DNA of 8,113 nt from Deltaproteobacteria bacterium (GCA_013153415.1 JAADEO010000238.1:1-8113), one strand, 5' to 3'. Positions 1 to 6,758 are shown, counted from the first letter of the stretch. Program-made: numbers and translations. The notes: a model not told the origin generated them from the sequence alone.

Positions 1-702
1 CGCCAGTTCCCGAGTGGAATTTGCTTCGGGATGCTTGGTTTCGGCCGGGTTCAGACGATAGGCCTGCCGATCGAGAAAACCATAACCTCCCATCTCCAAA
101 CTGACCGCGGTCCAACGCGGCGGTCGGGAGCTCTCTTTATCGATTTTTATAGTCGTTTCCGGTCTGACCCAGGCCACCACCGCGGCACCGGGCTCTGGAC
201 GATAATGGAGAGGAACCATCCGCCTGACGGCCCGCTGCCAGGAACCCAGAGTCTCCCGCCGGTCGTCCAGAGCCCGGCGTACGGCCGTGAAAAGCTCTTT
301 TTCACTGGAATAATCACGCCAGTTGCCGGATTTCAGAATTCGGTTTTCAACCCGGGTCAAATGCGGGGTAATCGCCGTGAATTCCAGGCTCACCCGGGTC
401 TTGTGCCAATGGGCCGCGATATAGCCTTTATTGTCGCTGAGCTCGATCCGGTCGATATCGAACTCCAGCCGGCTCAATCCGGCCTCGGCGGCCCGCACCG
501 TGCTGCGCAGATCGCTGGGATAGCTCTCCTCCTGTTCGACCACGTAATGCTTGAGTTCCTGCAAGGTCACCGGCACGGCCGAATAGGCGCCACAGCCCGA
601 AAGCAGCCAGGCCAAAAGCAGGATCAGCCCTCCCAGCAGCAGTCTCAGAATGGAGAGTCGTTCACCACCGTTTTCCATATTTCCATATTCATCACTGTTC
701 AT
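1..702 (-). CDS. Lipoprotein of unknown function, partial (3' end beyond the left edge)
   Basis: The frame stays open for 234 codons from the ATG at 702 to base 1, where the window ends, so the C-terminus is missing. The N-terminus has a charged stretch of about 20 residues, then a hydrophobic segment ending in a lipobox, LLSGC, with the lipidated Cys at residue 37. The following GA fits outer-membrane sorting. The rest is mixed alpha/beta-looking and Arg/Glu/Trp-rich, with no family I recognise. GGAGGTG (minus strand, 713-707) lies ahead of two adjacent ATGs at 705 and 702. I prefer 702 for its 5-base spacing, although 705 gives the classic ATGA overlap with the stop of the transglycosylase gene. 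Either way translation is probably coupled to that gene. It is the last visible gene of the operon, so its product is probably an envelope part of the same machine. Confidence 0.85.
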   Translation of the reverse strand, partial: MNSDEYGNMENGGERLSILRLLLGGLILLLAWLLSGCGAYSAVPVTLQELKHYVVEQEESYPSDLRSTVRAAEAGLSRLEFDIDRIELSDNKGYIAAHWHKTRVSLEFTAITPHLTRVENRILKSGNWRDYSSEKELFTAVRRALDDRRETLGSWQRAVRRMVPLHYRPEPGAAVVAWVRPETTIKIDKESSRPPRWTAVSLEMGGYGFLDRQAYRLNPAETKHPEANSTRELA

Positions 703-1526
703 CATACACCTCCGGTTTGCGATAAAATCGTAGTCTCTCCAACCCGGCCGGAACCGATTTTGCGGGCCCAGGTCAACACCTTCCGCGAATAGGAACGCTT
801 GTCGATCATAACCTTTTTCCCCCCGGCATAGATCAGTACCCGGGAGGCGGGTTTACGGCCGTGACCGGGTCCGGCATAGTAATATTCGAGCGGATAACGC
901 CAGGCGGCGATCCGGCGGCGATCGTCGACCCCGGGTTTTCCGTCGGCCGCGGCCTGAACGAACATCCGGTCCAGGTACCAGCTTCCGGCCATGATCGAGG
1001 CGTAGGGATCGCAGGGATCGTCGGGAATAACGATGCCCTGACCGAGCAAGTCGCGACGGGCCGCGGCGAAGGTCGCAGCGATGGTCTGCATGAGACCGGC
1101 GGCACTGCTGGTCGTGGCCCGGGCCCGGGGATCACCGCCCGATTCGACCATGATCACCGCCTTGATGACGCTTTCCGGAATGACGAAGAAATCAGCCGCC
1201 ATGGCGATCTTTCCTTTCCAGGGGGCCAGCTTGCCGTCTACGATCCGGGCCAGTTTTCCCGGTCGGCCCGGAACCGTCTCTTCCTTTTCCAACTCCAAAG
1301 CGAAAGGTATGACGATCCGGCGCAGGGTTTGCCAGGGATCCTCCTTGGGACCGGCGGCCGCCTTTTTCATTTGCAGGGTCGCGGTCTCGATCTGCCGCTC
1401 GCTGGTTGCCACCCGGGCCCGCAGCCGGGCCCAGGGATCGTCTGCAGCCTCGCTCTCGGCGAAAGCCGGCCAGAGAACGACCAGGACCATGAGGCCGAGA
1501 AAGATTTTGCGATTCAGAATAGCCAC
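702..1526 (-). CDS. Periplasmic SLT-family lytic transglycosylase
   Basis: The product (274 aa) should cleave the MurNAc-GlcNAc bond of peptidoglycan in the periplasm. It has a signal peptide (charged NRK, hydrophobic core, AFA before ES near residue 23), then a Glu-rich helical segment (about 25-100). The SLT domain spans about 105-255: the catalytic Glu is probably E128 in the ESGG motif, GLMQ is at 144-147, DPYASIMAGSWYL is around 173-185, and YYYAGPG at 215-221 stands for the usual AYNAGPG. The start is uncertain, since there is no suitable in-frame ATG. GTG at 1526 begins one base after the ExbD-like stop. GAGGTGG (1529-1523) overlaps that GTG and sits 5 bases ahead of CTG 1517, which would give a textbook signal peptide. 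The internal ATG at 1490 would cut off the charged N-region. DPW-x-x-LR occurs twice (residues 30-36 and 63-69). Location beside ExbB/D and lipoprotein genes suggests local opening of the wall for an envelope-spanning complex. Confidence 0.9.
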   Translation of the reverse strand: MAILNRKIFLGLMVLVVLWPAFAESEAADDPWARLRARVATSERQIETATLQMKKAAAGPKEDPWQTLRRIVIPFALELEKEETVPGRPGKLARIVDGKLAPWKGKIAMAADFFVIPESVIKAVIMVESGGDPRARATTSSAAGLMQTIAATFAAARRDLLGQGIVIPDDPCDPYASIMAGSWYLDRMFVQAAADGKPGVDDRRRIAAWRYPLEYYYAGPGHGRKPASRVLIYAGGKKVMIDKRSYSRKVLTWARKIGSGRVGETTILSQTGGV

Positions 1527-1527
1527 C

Positions 1528-2001
1528 TCAATGCACCCGTTCCGCGAAAGCGACGTTGATCCCGTGCTCCCCCAGGGATCTGAAGGCCTCCAGGTATTCC
1601 GCCAGTGAAACCAGGCCGGCGTTGTCGGCCGCGAGATAGAGCGTCGCCTGCTCCACCCCATCCTCATCCTGTCGACTGATAACACGGCCGTCACGCTCCA
1701 GCCCGGCGACATCTTTGAGCGGATCGTAACTTTTCCCGGCGAAGACCAGGACGATGGCCCCGTCGCGCTTTTCCAGGTGACCGATAGCGGTCGGTCGCAC
1801 CCGGGCCAGGGTCGAGTGTCCGGCTGCGGCATTCTGCGGCGCCCGGTAGCTGGAACTGCGGGAGTGGCGCTCTTCGGTCGTCATCAGCAACATAAAAGAA
1901 AACACCATGATGAGGATGAAAAGGTAAGCGAAGAGGTCCTTGCCGGGATCGACTGTGGCCTGCCCCATGCCGGCCAGATCGCGGTTTCGTCTCCTACTCA
2001 T
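1528..2001 (-). CDS. ExbD/TolR-like proton-channel stator subunit
   Basis: The product (157 aa) has the ExbD/TolR layout: a short basic cytoplasmic tail (MSRRRNR), one membrane helix at about 22-40, and a small periplasmic domain. D22 lies three residues after P19 at the entry of the helix, as in the P-x-x-D of ExbD, where the Asp is essential for proton flow. The periplasmic part ends with a match to the family pattern, LYLAAD (about 121-126) followed by a helix and GINVAF. At 157 aa it is near the usual size. The start at 2001 overlaps the ExbB-like gene by 8 bases (ATGAGTAG), with GGGAG upstream, which indicates translational coupling. It should sit in the inner membrane with the ExbB-like channel and harvest the proton motive force. 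Sequence alone cannot decide between ExbD, TolR or a third subtype. Confidence 0.87.
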   Translation of the reverse strand: MSRRRNRDLAGMGQATVDPGKDLFAYLFILIMVFSFMLLMTTEERHSRSSSYRAPQNAAAGHSTLARVRPTAIGHLEKRDGAIVLVFAGKSYDPLKDVAGLERDGRVISRQDEDGVEQATLYLAADNAGLVSLAEYLEAFRSLGEHGINVAFAERVH

Positions 2002-2686
2002 TACCGACTCCCACCTGAGCCAGGGAGGCCCGACGAAAGATTTCCTGGATCTGGAAGCGATCCAGCACCTGGCCCGGACGCGGTTGCGTTGCAACCGCAC
2101 TCTCCCCTGTCGCATCGACAATTTCGCTGATTCTCAAACCGACCAGGGTCTCGAGCCGCTTCATCCGGGCCATGAGGAAACGCGAATAGATGATTGTCAC
2201 CACCAGACCGCCGATAACCCCGGCCGCCAGCGAGGTATAGAGCGCGGTGGCCAGGCCGCTGTTCCAGGCCGCGGCGAATACCGTGGTCGCGGTCCGGCCC
2301 TTGGCGAGTCCGGCGAACATCTCGTTGAAAGCCCCGATCGAGCCGAAGATAGTCCCGGCGAAACCGATCAGGATCAGGGTGTTGACATAACCGTTCAAAG
2401 CCTGGAAATGGATGCCGATCCGCCCTTCGACCTCGGACCAGACGGCATCGACAACCGCTTCCCGGGCGGCTCCCTCAGTCCGACGCAGGCGGTCAAAAAA
2501 GGGCTCCAGGAATTTCAGGGCGGCATGTTCGCCCACCCGCTGCCGGTAATCCCGGTTCTCCAGCGGCACCGTGCGCAGGTAATCGTAGATAATGGTCAGG
2601 CGATGGATCATGAGATAGATATAGTAGAGAAATACGATTCCGAAAAAGAGACCGAAGTTATTGAGAAACCAGCTCATAAACTGCAT
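1994..2686 (-). CDS. MotA/TolQ/ExbB-family proton channel subunit
   Basis: The product (230 aa) has three likely membrane helices, at about 10-29, 100-120 and 147-168. They are separated by a cytoplasmic loop of about 70 residues, as in ExbB/TolQ. The family core is visible: TLILIGFAGTIFGSIGAF (103-120) corresponds to the GLLGTVxGMIxxF region. GLATALYTSLAAGVIGG (144-160) corresponds to the third helix, where T151 fits the conserved channel-lining Thr of ExbB. A C-terminal cytoplasmic helix (about 170-225) follows. The start at 2686 has GAGAGGGT upstream; an ATG three codons later has no ribosome site. Its end overlaps the ExbD-like gene. These proteins form pentamers in the inner membrane around an ExbD/TolR dimer and convert the proton gradient into motion. 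Here the obvious client is the TonB/TolA-shaped protein encoded just upstream. Confidence 0.9.
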   Translation of the reverse strand: MQFMSWFLNNFGLFFGIVFLYYIYLMIHRLTIIYDYLRTVPLENRDYRQRVGEHAALKFLEPFFDRLRRTEGAAREAVVDAVWSEVEGRIGIHFQALNGYVNTLILIGFAGTIFGSIGAFNEMFAGLAKGRTATTVFAAAWNSGLATALYTSLAAGVIGGLVVTIIYSRFLMARMKRLETLVGLRISEIVDATGESAVATQPRPGQVLDRFQIQEIFRRASLAQVGVGNE

Positions 2687-2728
2687 TTTGCGACCCTCTC
2701 GCGACTAGAGATTGAAATTGCTCGCACC

Positions 2729-4267
2729 TCAGATGAGCCCGGCCCGGTGCAGGGCCAGGACATCCGGAGAATGGTTGAAGGCCTGGGGATCGATCTTTAC
2801 GGTCCGGCCGTCCCGGGTGGTGAAGCGCAGGGGCACGAAGACCCCGAAAGAACCGCCGCCATCCCGCTTGACGACATAGGCCCGGCCCAGGACATCGATA
2901 TCCGAAGGCTTGGTCGAGGGATCGAGCAGGCCCCGGTTACGGGCCCAGTCGTAGGCCTGGTTGGCCCGGGCGTAGACCGAACGCCGGACGAAATCGTAGA
3001 GATAGTAACGGACTTCGAATTTTTCGCCCCGTCTGAGACCGGCCCGCCGCAGTTCCTCGCCCCATTTCTGCCAGGGATCGACGACCCGGATCACGGTAGC
3101 GGAAAAACGGTCCAGGGACTGCGGGGGAATGCGACTGCCGTCATTGAGATCGACACAGCTGCCGTCGGCCCGGATCACCACCGGCTTCATCTGCAGAAAA
3201 CGGTAAGCGGAACGCAGGTTTTCGATCCGCAACGGAATGATGCGATCATTGAGCTTGTCACCGTCACCGGTTTTCCGCCAGGCCCGGTGCAGATCGAGAT
3301 ATTCGCTCTTGCTGACGGTTACCGCCGCCGGCTGGTCGCGACCCGGGGATTTCGCCGCCGTCGGTATGGTGACCTTGAGCTTCGGGAGCTTGCGGGCCGC
3401 ACTCTTTACGGGCTTTTCACCCTCGGCCACCCCGCTTCGCGCAACCTGCGCCACCTTGGGCGGCGCCACCGTTTTCTTTTCGACTTCGGCCCCGGAATAA
3501 TCGGCCGCCAGACGCTGCCGGGCCGCCTGGGACATCAGGTGGACGGCAGTGGCCTGGTCCACCGGGCGAGCGGCAGGCCGCCATTTTTTTTGCAGGTCGA
3601 CCACGACCTCCTCCTGCAGCAATTTCCGATTATCGGCGACAGCCGGGGAGGTTAGCTTCTTCGCCGGCACCACGTCGGCCTGGACTTTTTCGACCCTGGA
3701 CGCCGGGTTGTTTCCGGTAACCCCGGTCGGCTGGCCCGCAGTTTTTTCGAGCGCCTTTTTTTCATCTTTGACTGACTTTTCAGCCGTTTCGGCGAGGCTT
3801 TCCCGGGATGGTGCGGGATCCGATTTCAAACTGCCGGTTTCAGGCTCAACGACTGTCTTCGCAGCCCTGGATCCAGCCTCGGTGGCGGGCCGGGATCGGC
3901 TTTCGGATGCGGCCAGCATTTTCTTTTCCGGCCGGCCTTTACGGGTCGGTTCCGGAACCGGAGCCGCCTTCTGCCGCGGTTTTTCGGCAGCCGTTTCGAC
4001 CTTTGCAGCAACCGGCTTTGCAGGTTTTACGACCTTTGCCGCAGGAGTCGGCGGAACATTTTTTTCGACCGGGGCCGGCTTTTGCGGCGCGGTTTCGGTT
4101 TGGGGGGTGGGAGCGGTGAAGATGTGCCGGACCACGACCACCGCTTCATCGACCGGCTTCTGCAGGTAGAAGAGAGCGCTCAGGCCGAGAATCAGGACCA
4201 GAAACAGGGCCAGGCTCAAACGGCCGGTTTTCAGGCGGCCATCCTCTTGCATGAACAGGGTACGCAT
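2729..4267 (-). CDS. TonB/TolA-shaped single-anchor envelope protein with a novel C-terminal domain
   Basis: The product (512 aa) has a short basic cytoplasmic tail (1-16), one membrane helix (about 17-35), a long Ala/Pro/Lys/Glu-rich segment (about 50-315) with KP, AP and EP runs typical of TonB or TolA spacers, and a folded C-terminal region (about 316-512) rich in Arg and aromatics. The C-terminal region does not show the TonB or TolA signatures I know. It includes IIPLRIENLRSAYRFLQ (343-359), VVDPWQKW (395-402) and a late FVPLRFTTRDG (477-487). The anchor lacks the S-x-x-x-H pattern with which TonB and TolA contact ExbB/TolQ: there is no His in the helix. AGGAGAG lies 7 bases before the ATG. 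Its place directly upstream of exbB/exbD-like genes supports a role as the energy transmitter across the periplasm. The shape and context are clear, but the target is unknown. Confidence 0.8.
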   Translation of the reverse strand: MRTLFMQEDGRLKTGRLSLALFLVLILGLSALFYLQKPVDEAVVVVRHIFTAPTPQTETAPQKPAPVEKNVPPTPAAKVVKPAKPVAAKVETAAEKPRQKAAPVPEPTRKGRPEKKMLAASESRSRPATEAGSRAAKTVVEPETGSLKSDPAPSRESLAETAEKSVKDEKKALEKTAGQPTGVTGNNPASRVEKVQADVVPAKKLTSPAVADNRKLLQEEVVVDLQKKWRPAARPVDQATAVHLMSQAARQRLAADYSGAEVEKKTVAPPKVAQVARSGVAEGEKPVKSAARKLPKLKVTIPTAAKSPGRDQPAAVTVSKSEYLDLHRAWRKTGDGDKLNDRIIPLRIENLRSAYRFLQMKPVVIRADGSCVDLNDGSRIPPQSLDRFSATVIRVVDPWQKWGEELRRAGLRRGEKFEVRYYLYDFVRRSVYARANQAYDWARNRGLLDPSTKPSDIDVLGRAYVVKRDGGGSFGVFVPLRFTTRDGRTVKIDPQAFNHSPDVLALHRAGLI

Positions 4268-4294
4268 CTTCAGACTCTCCTACTCTTTGATTGT

Positions 4295-5008
4295 TTACAG
4301 GCCGTTTACCAGACCGGCATTGATAATCGGGGTGGTCGGCGAAGCCGGTTTTCCCTGCCAGAGAGCGCATTGACCGGAGATCCGCTTCTCGATTTCGGGC
4401 CAGGCCCGCCCCAGTTCGGCAGCATTTTTCCGGTAGGCAGCGAATTGCTCACCATCGAGCCACTGCTCGATCCGGCGCCGGTTCTCCGGCTGATCCAGAA
4501 AGCCGCTCAAATCGTTATTGGCCATGGCTTCACAGGTGTCGAGAGAGAGATTGAGGAGATCGACATAGGTGTTGATCTCTTCTTCGACATTGAGCTTGGT
4601 CCGTTCGTATTTCTCTTCAACGAACTCTTTGCGCTCTTTGACGCCGCGGGCCGTATCCTGCCTCGCGGGTTCCTCCGGCAGGCCTTTGAAGAGCTCATTG
4701 TCGCGAGCGAATTCGAGATCCTCGTGGTACTGGCTGTAGGTGGAAAGCTTGCTGGCATAGAGAACCGCTTTCTTGAGATTGGCGAAATAGGCGGCAAAAT
4801 CGATTTTCTGTTGATTGCGGGCGATATTATCCTGGGAAAAGGTCTTTTTGAGCTCTTTTCCCATCTCGCTCGTCTCTTTCTTCAGGGTATCGGCCGAGGC
4901 GTCGGCGTAGAATTCATAAAGTGACCCGGCCCGGGCGGCAGGCGCCTGCAAAAGCCCGTTGCCGGCGATCAGAACCAGGGCAGCCATCAGCAGGAACAAT
5001 TTTTTCAT
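4295..5008 (-). CDS. Secreted alpha-helical protein of unknown function
   Basis: The product (237 aa) starts with a clear Sec signal peptide (MKK, hydrophobic core 4-20, cleavage probably after ARA27). The mature part is charged and almost entirely helical by composition, with long Glu/Lys/Arg stretches at about 40-65 and 118-150 and few prolines until the tail (PASPTTP, 221-227). Two Cys, C159 and C214, could form one disulfide after export. I recognise no family. The chosen start at 5008 has AGGAGA about 8 bases upstream (in aaaaaggagaatagag). An in-frame ATG nine codons earlier, at 5035, would put a basic stretch before the signal peptide and has no good ribosome site. The gene follows the coiled-coil gene by 59 bases and precedes the TonB-like gene by 27, so its product is probably a periplasmic or surface part of the same complex. 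Confidence 0.8.
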   Translation of the reverse strand: MKKLFLLMAALVLIAGNGLLQAPAARAGSLYEFYADASADTLKKETSEMGKELKKTFSQDNIARNQQKIDFAAYFANLKKAVLYASKLSTYSQYHEDLEFARDNELFKGLPEEPARQDTARGVKERKEFVEEKYERTKLNVEEEINTYVDLLNLSLDTCEAMANNDLSGFLDQPENRRRIEQWLDGEQFAAYRKNAAELGRAWPEIEKRISGQCALWQGKPASPTTPIINAGLVNGL

Positions 5009-5067
5009 CTCTATTCTCCTTTTTATTTTCAACATGATCTTCTCGGGTTATCGGTTGACTTTTCAGC

Positions 5068-6126
5068 CTACTGGTTCCAGTGGACCCGGGCCTGGCGCAG
5101 GAATTCCATCTCCTCCTCGACACTCAAGGACTCCGAATTGATCCCGCTGGTATTGACCACCCGGATCTCTCCGAGACCGGCCATCACGTCGTTGACCATG
5201 TCATCGAGCACTCCGCCCAGTTTGGTGGTCGCATCGCTGACCACGGCCAGGGTGTTACGCAACTCTTCGACATTGGGAAAACCGAGATTGGCCATCAGCT
5301 CCGGGGAGCCGGTACCGCCGACTTCGGCGACCGGGGTGATCTTGGCGAAAACATTGTAGAGATTGGCGAGCAGGTCGCGGAACTCGGACGAGATATCGCT
5401 GCCCTCGGCCCGGATCTTCTCCCGCACGAGTTCGGCGAAACGCTGGTTCATGGCCGCGACTTTGACCCGGGCTTCATAGAGCCGGCGCCGCTGCTCGACC
5501 TGGAGCAGACGGCGCTTGATCCGGTTGTAGCGTTGCAGGAGACGTTTTTTCTCCTTGGGATTTTCCGCTTCCTGATAAGCCTCGAGAGCCTTCTGGGCCT
5601 GTTCCGAGGCCTGTTTGAAACGTACCCTCTCGTCCCGCATGTAGCGGTTCAAGGCGAGTTCGTAATTGGTATTGATCGAGCGGGTCGCCTGGCTGTCGAC
5701 CAGGGAAGCGGCGACAGCGGCATCGAAACGATCCAGGGCCCGCAACAGGTCGGCGAGATTGGCATCGCACGATTTCTTCAGTTTCCCGACCTCCATCAGG
5801 ATCTTGCCGTTGATATGGGCCCGGCGGGCGGCCCCGGCAGGATCGTTTTTATCCAGAAGACCGGATTCCTCGAGCTGCTGCCGGGTATCGAGCAACTCCT
5901 GCAGGGCCGCGGTACGATCGGCGAACTCCTTGAACAGAGCCCGGGACGACTGTTTGACATCGTCGCCGCTGCGTTCCACCCGGGTCCGGGATTTCTTGGC
6001 GATCTGCACGGCCCGATCCGGAGACTGGGTTCCGACGTAAGCTCCCTGGACCAGTTGCGGTGCCGCCATACCCAGGATCAGCATCATCCCGCCGACATAG
6101 AAAAACGATTTGATTCTAGCTTGCAT
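5068..6126 (-). CDS. Secreted coiled-coil protein of unknown function
   Basis: The product (352 aa) begins with a signal peptide (basic QARIK, hydrophobic core about 8-25, cleavage probably after VQG28). The mature protein is helix-dominated: charged heptad-like segments run from about 40 to 90 and, more strongly, from 155 to 245, where Arg/Lys/Glu/Gln and Leu alternate (KEKKRLLQRYNRIKRRLLQV is 191-210). A less charged region (about 255-325) contains GGTGSPELMANLGFPN (270-285) and a Gly/Val/Asp-rich helix; the end is acidic (SVEEEMEF). There is a single Cys, C120. I know no family for it. The start at 6126 is fixed by AGGAGGAG just upstream; an in-frame ATG at 6258 would add 44 residues that overlap the preceding gene and hide the signal peptide. 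It could be a filament, stalk or scaffold subunit in the periplasm. That is inference from shape and operon only. Confidence 0.82.
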   Translation of the reverse strand: MQARIKSFFYVGGMMLILGMAAPQLVQGAYVGTQSPDRAVQIAKKSRTRVERSGDDVKQSSRALFKEFADRTAALQELLDTRQQLEESGLLDKNDPAGAARRAHINGKILMEVGKLKKSCDANLADLLRALDRFDAAVAASLVDSQATRSINTNYELALNRYMRDERVRFKQASEQAQKALEAYQEAENPKEKKRLLQRYNRIKRRLLQVEQRRRLYEARVKVAAMNQRFAELVREKIRAEGSDISSEFRDLLANLYNVFAKITPVAEVGGTGSPELMANLGFPNVEELRNTLAVVSDATTKLGGVLDDMVNDVMAGLGEIRVVNTSGINSESLSVEEEMEFLRQARVHWNQ

Positions 6127-6146
6127 TTTCTCCTCCTTTTCGGTTC

Positions 6147-6674
6147 CTATTTGAACATTTTGTTGTAGAGGCCGGGATCGAGACGCTGGCAGAGTTCCAT
6201 GGCCTGGGCCAATCGGGGGTCGTGCCGACTGTTTGAATTCCGTACCAGCATGGCGCAATAGCTGCGCAGCAGTTGCCGGTCGACCGGGCGGTAGTCACCC
6301 CGCCCCCGGCTCAAATCGAAGAAATAGCGGTAGACGGCCATGTGGAAATATCGTTTATACTGTTCCTGGTTGAAGGTTTTGACCGCCTGGACCAGGTGCC
6401 GATGGGGAATATCCCGACCATCATCGAGGCAACGTTTCATCAGAGGAACCCAGCAATCCTCCAGGCAACTGGAACAATCCTCATTGAGGGCGTCATCGAG
6501 CAGACGGGCGATCTCATAGTCGGTGAGGTCATGGTAATTCGCCCCCAGCGCATCCTGGCAGGAAGGCGGGACCATGACCATGGCGTTCTGGCCGGCACAG
6601 CCGGTCAACAACAGACCCACAAACAGCAGCGCGGTCAGACTTGAAGCGATAGGGTGCAAAATTTTTCTTTTCAT
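6147..6674 (-). CDS. Cys-rich outer-membrane lipoprotein of unknown function
   Basis: The product (175 aa) is the first gene of the operon. It has a basic start (MKRK), a hydrophobic segment and the lipobox LLTGC, with the lipidated Cys at 26 followed by AG, which favours the outer membrane. The mature part has six further Cys: C39, C67, C70, C74, C82 and then C140 and C162. The cluster C-x2-C-x3-C-x7-C at 67-82 could form disulfides or hold a metal or cofactor, but no heme CxxCH is present. The rest is helical with many Tyr, Phe and Arg (about 101-145). The start at 6674 is set by GGAGGAG (minus strand 6689-6683); a longer in-frame start at 6809 would lie upstream of the predicted promoter and bury the signal. 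The next gene begins 20 bases downstream. I recognise no family. Confidence 0.85.
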   Translation of the reverse strand: MKRKILHPIASSLTALLFVGLLLTGCAGQNAMVMVPPSCQDALGANYHDLTDYEIARLLDDALNEDCSSCLEDCWVPLMKRCLDDGRDIPHRHLVQAVKTFNQEQYKRYFHMAVYRYFFDLSRGRGDYRPVDRQLLRSYCAMLVRNSNSRHDPRLAQAMELCQRLDPGLYNKMFK

Positions 6675-6682
6675 GATGCAAT

Positions 6683-6689
6683 CTCCTCC
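6683..6689 (-). promoter_or_regulatory. Ribosome binding site of the first operon gene
   Basis: GGAGGAG on the minus strand lies 8 bases before the ATG at 6674. It selects this start over the longer in-frame start at 6809, which has no such site. Confidence 0.85.
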
Positions 6690-6693
6690 GGTT

Positions 6694-6725
6694 AAAAAAC
6701 TTGATGGCTTCGTAAAAAAGTCCAT
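6694..6725 (-). terminator. Hairpin followed by six U in the operon leader (possible attenuator)
   Basis: Read on the minus strand, ATGG-a-CTT pairs with AAG-CCAT (7 pairs with one bulged A, 7-base loop). Four bases later comes a run of six T (6699-6694), ending just before the ribosome site. It lies between the predicted start of the operon transcript (near 6753) and its first codon. It could end readthrough from the right or attenuate the operon. The stem is short, so strength is doubtful. Confidence 0.4.
6700..6725 (+). repeat. Left copy of a 26-base inverted repeat flanking the sigma gene
   Basis: The sequence begins CTTGATGGCTT and ends AAAAAAGTCCAT, with CGT between. The reverse complement of 7936-7961 matches it at 24 of 26 positions. 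Each copy can also fold on itself through ATGG/CCAT and CTT/AAG arms. It resembles short hairpin repeats that I recall from Desulfobacterota genomes; this is from memory and unchecked. Confidence 0.75.
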
Positions 6726-6743
6726 GCGGAAAACTTTTCCCGC
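6726..6743. repeat. Dyad GCGGAAAA-C-TTTTCC(C)GC
   Basis: This near-perfect inverted repeat adjoins the left hairpin repeat. GGAAAA and TTTTCC flank a single C, with GC/GC outside them and one extra C on the right arm. It falls just downstream of the predicted start of the leftward transcript, so it could be an operator or a second leader hairpin. A similar dyad lies after the sigma gene. Confidence 0.5.
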
Positions 6744-6758
6744 CGAGTTTCTGTGAAC

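Noticed and set aside
131..150. ATCGATAAAG on the minus strand, resembling the -10 part of the promoter motif
   Set aside because: It lies inside the lipoprotein coding sequence and has no TTGAAAAG at the right distance.
1994..2686. Alternative reading of the MotA/TolQ/ExbB-like gene as the ZorA subunit of a Zorya defence system
   Set aside because: ZorA has a long cytoplasmic tail, and ZorB carries an OmpA-like peptidoglycan-binding domain. Neither is present here, and no helicase or nuclease gene lies nearby.
1940..3655. Long open frame of 571 codons on the plus strand, antisense to the TonB-like, ExbB-like and ExbD-like genes
   Set aside because: It lies opposite three well-supported genes, has no ribosome site, and its Pro/Gly/Asp/Arg-rich product looks like the antisense of GC-rich coding sequence.
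3300..4120. Low-complexity stretch that might hide direct DNA repeats or a recombination hot spot
   Set aside because: The bias reflects Ala/Pro/Lys/Glu codons of the TonB-like spacer. I saw no exact long tandem repeat units.
5043..5066. TGAAAAG and CCGATAA on the minus strand upstream of the second secreted protein, similar to the promoter motif
   Set aside because: The two elements are only 4 bases apart instead of 11, so they cannot act as the same promoter.
5080..6168. Open frame of 362 codons on the plus strand opposite the coiled-coil gene
   Set aside because: It is antisense to a gene with a strong ribosome site and a signal peptide, and it has no start signals of its own.
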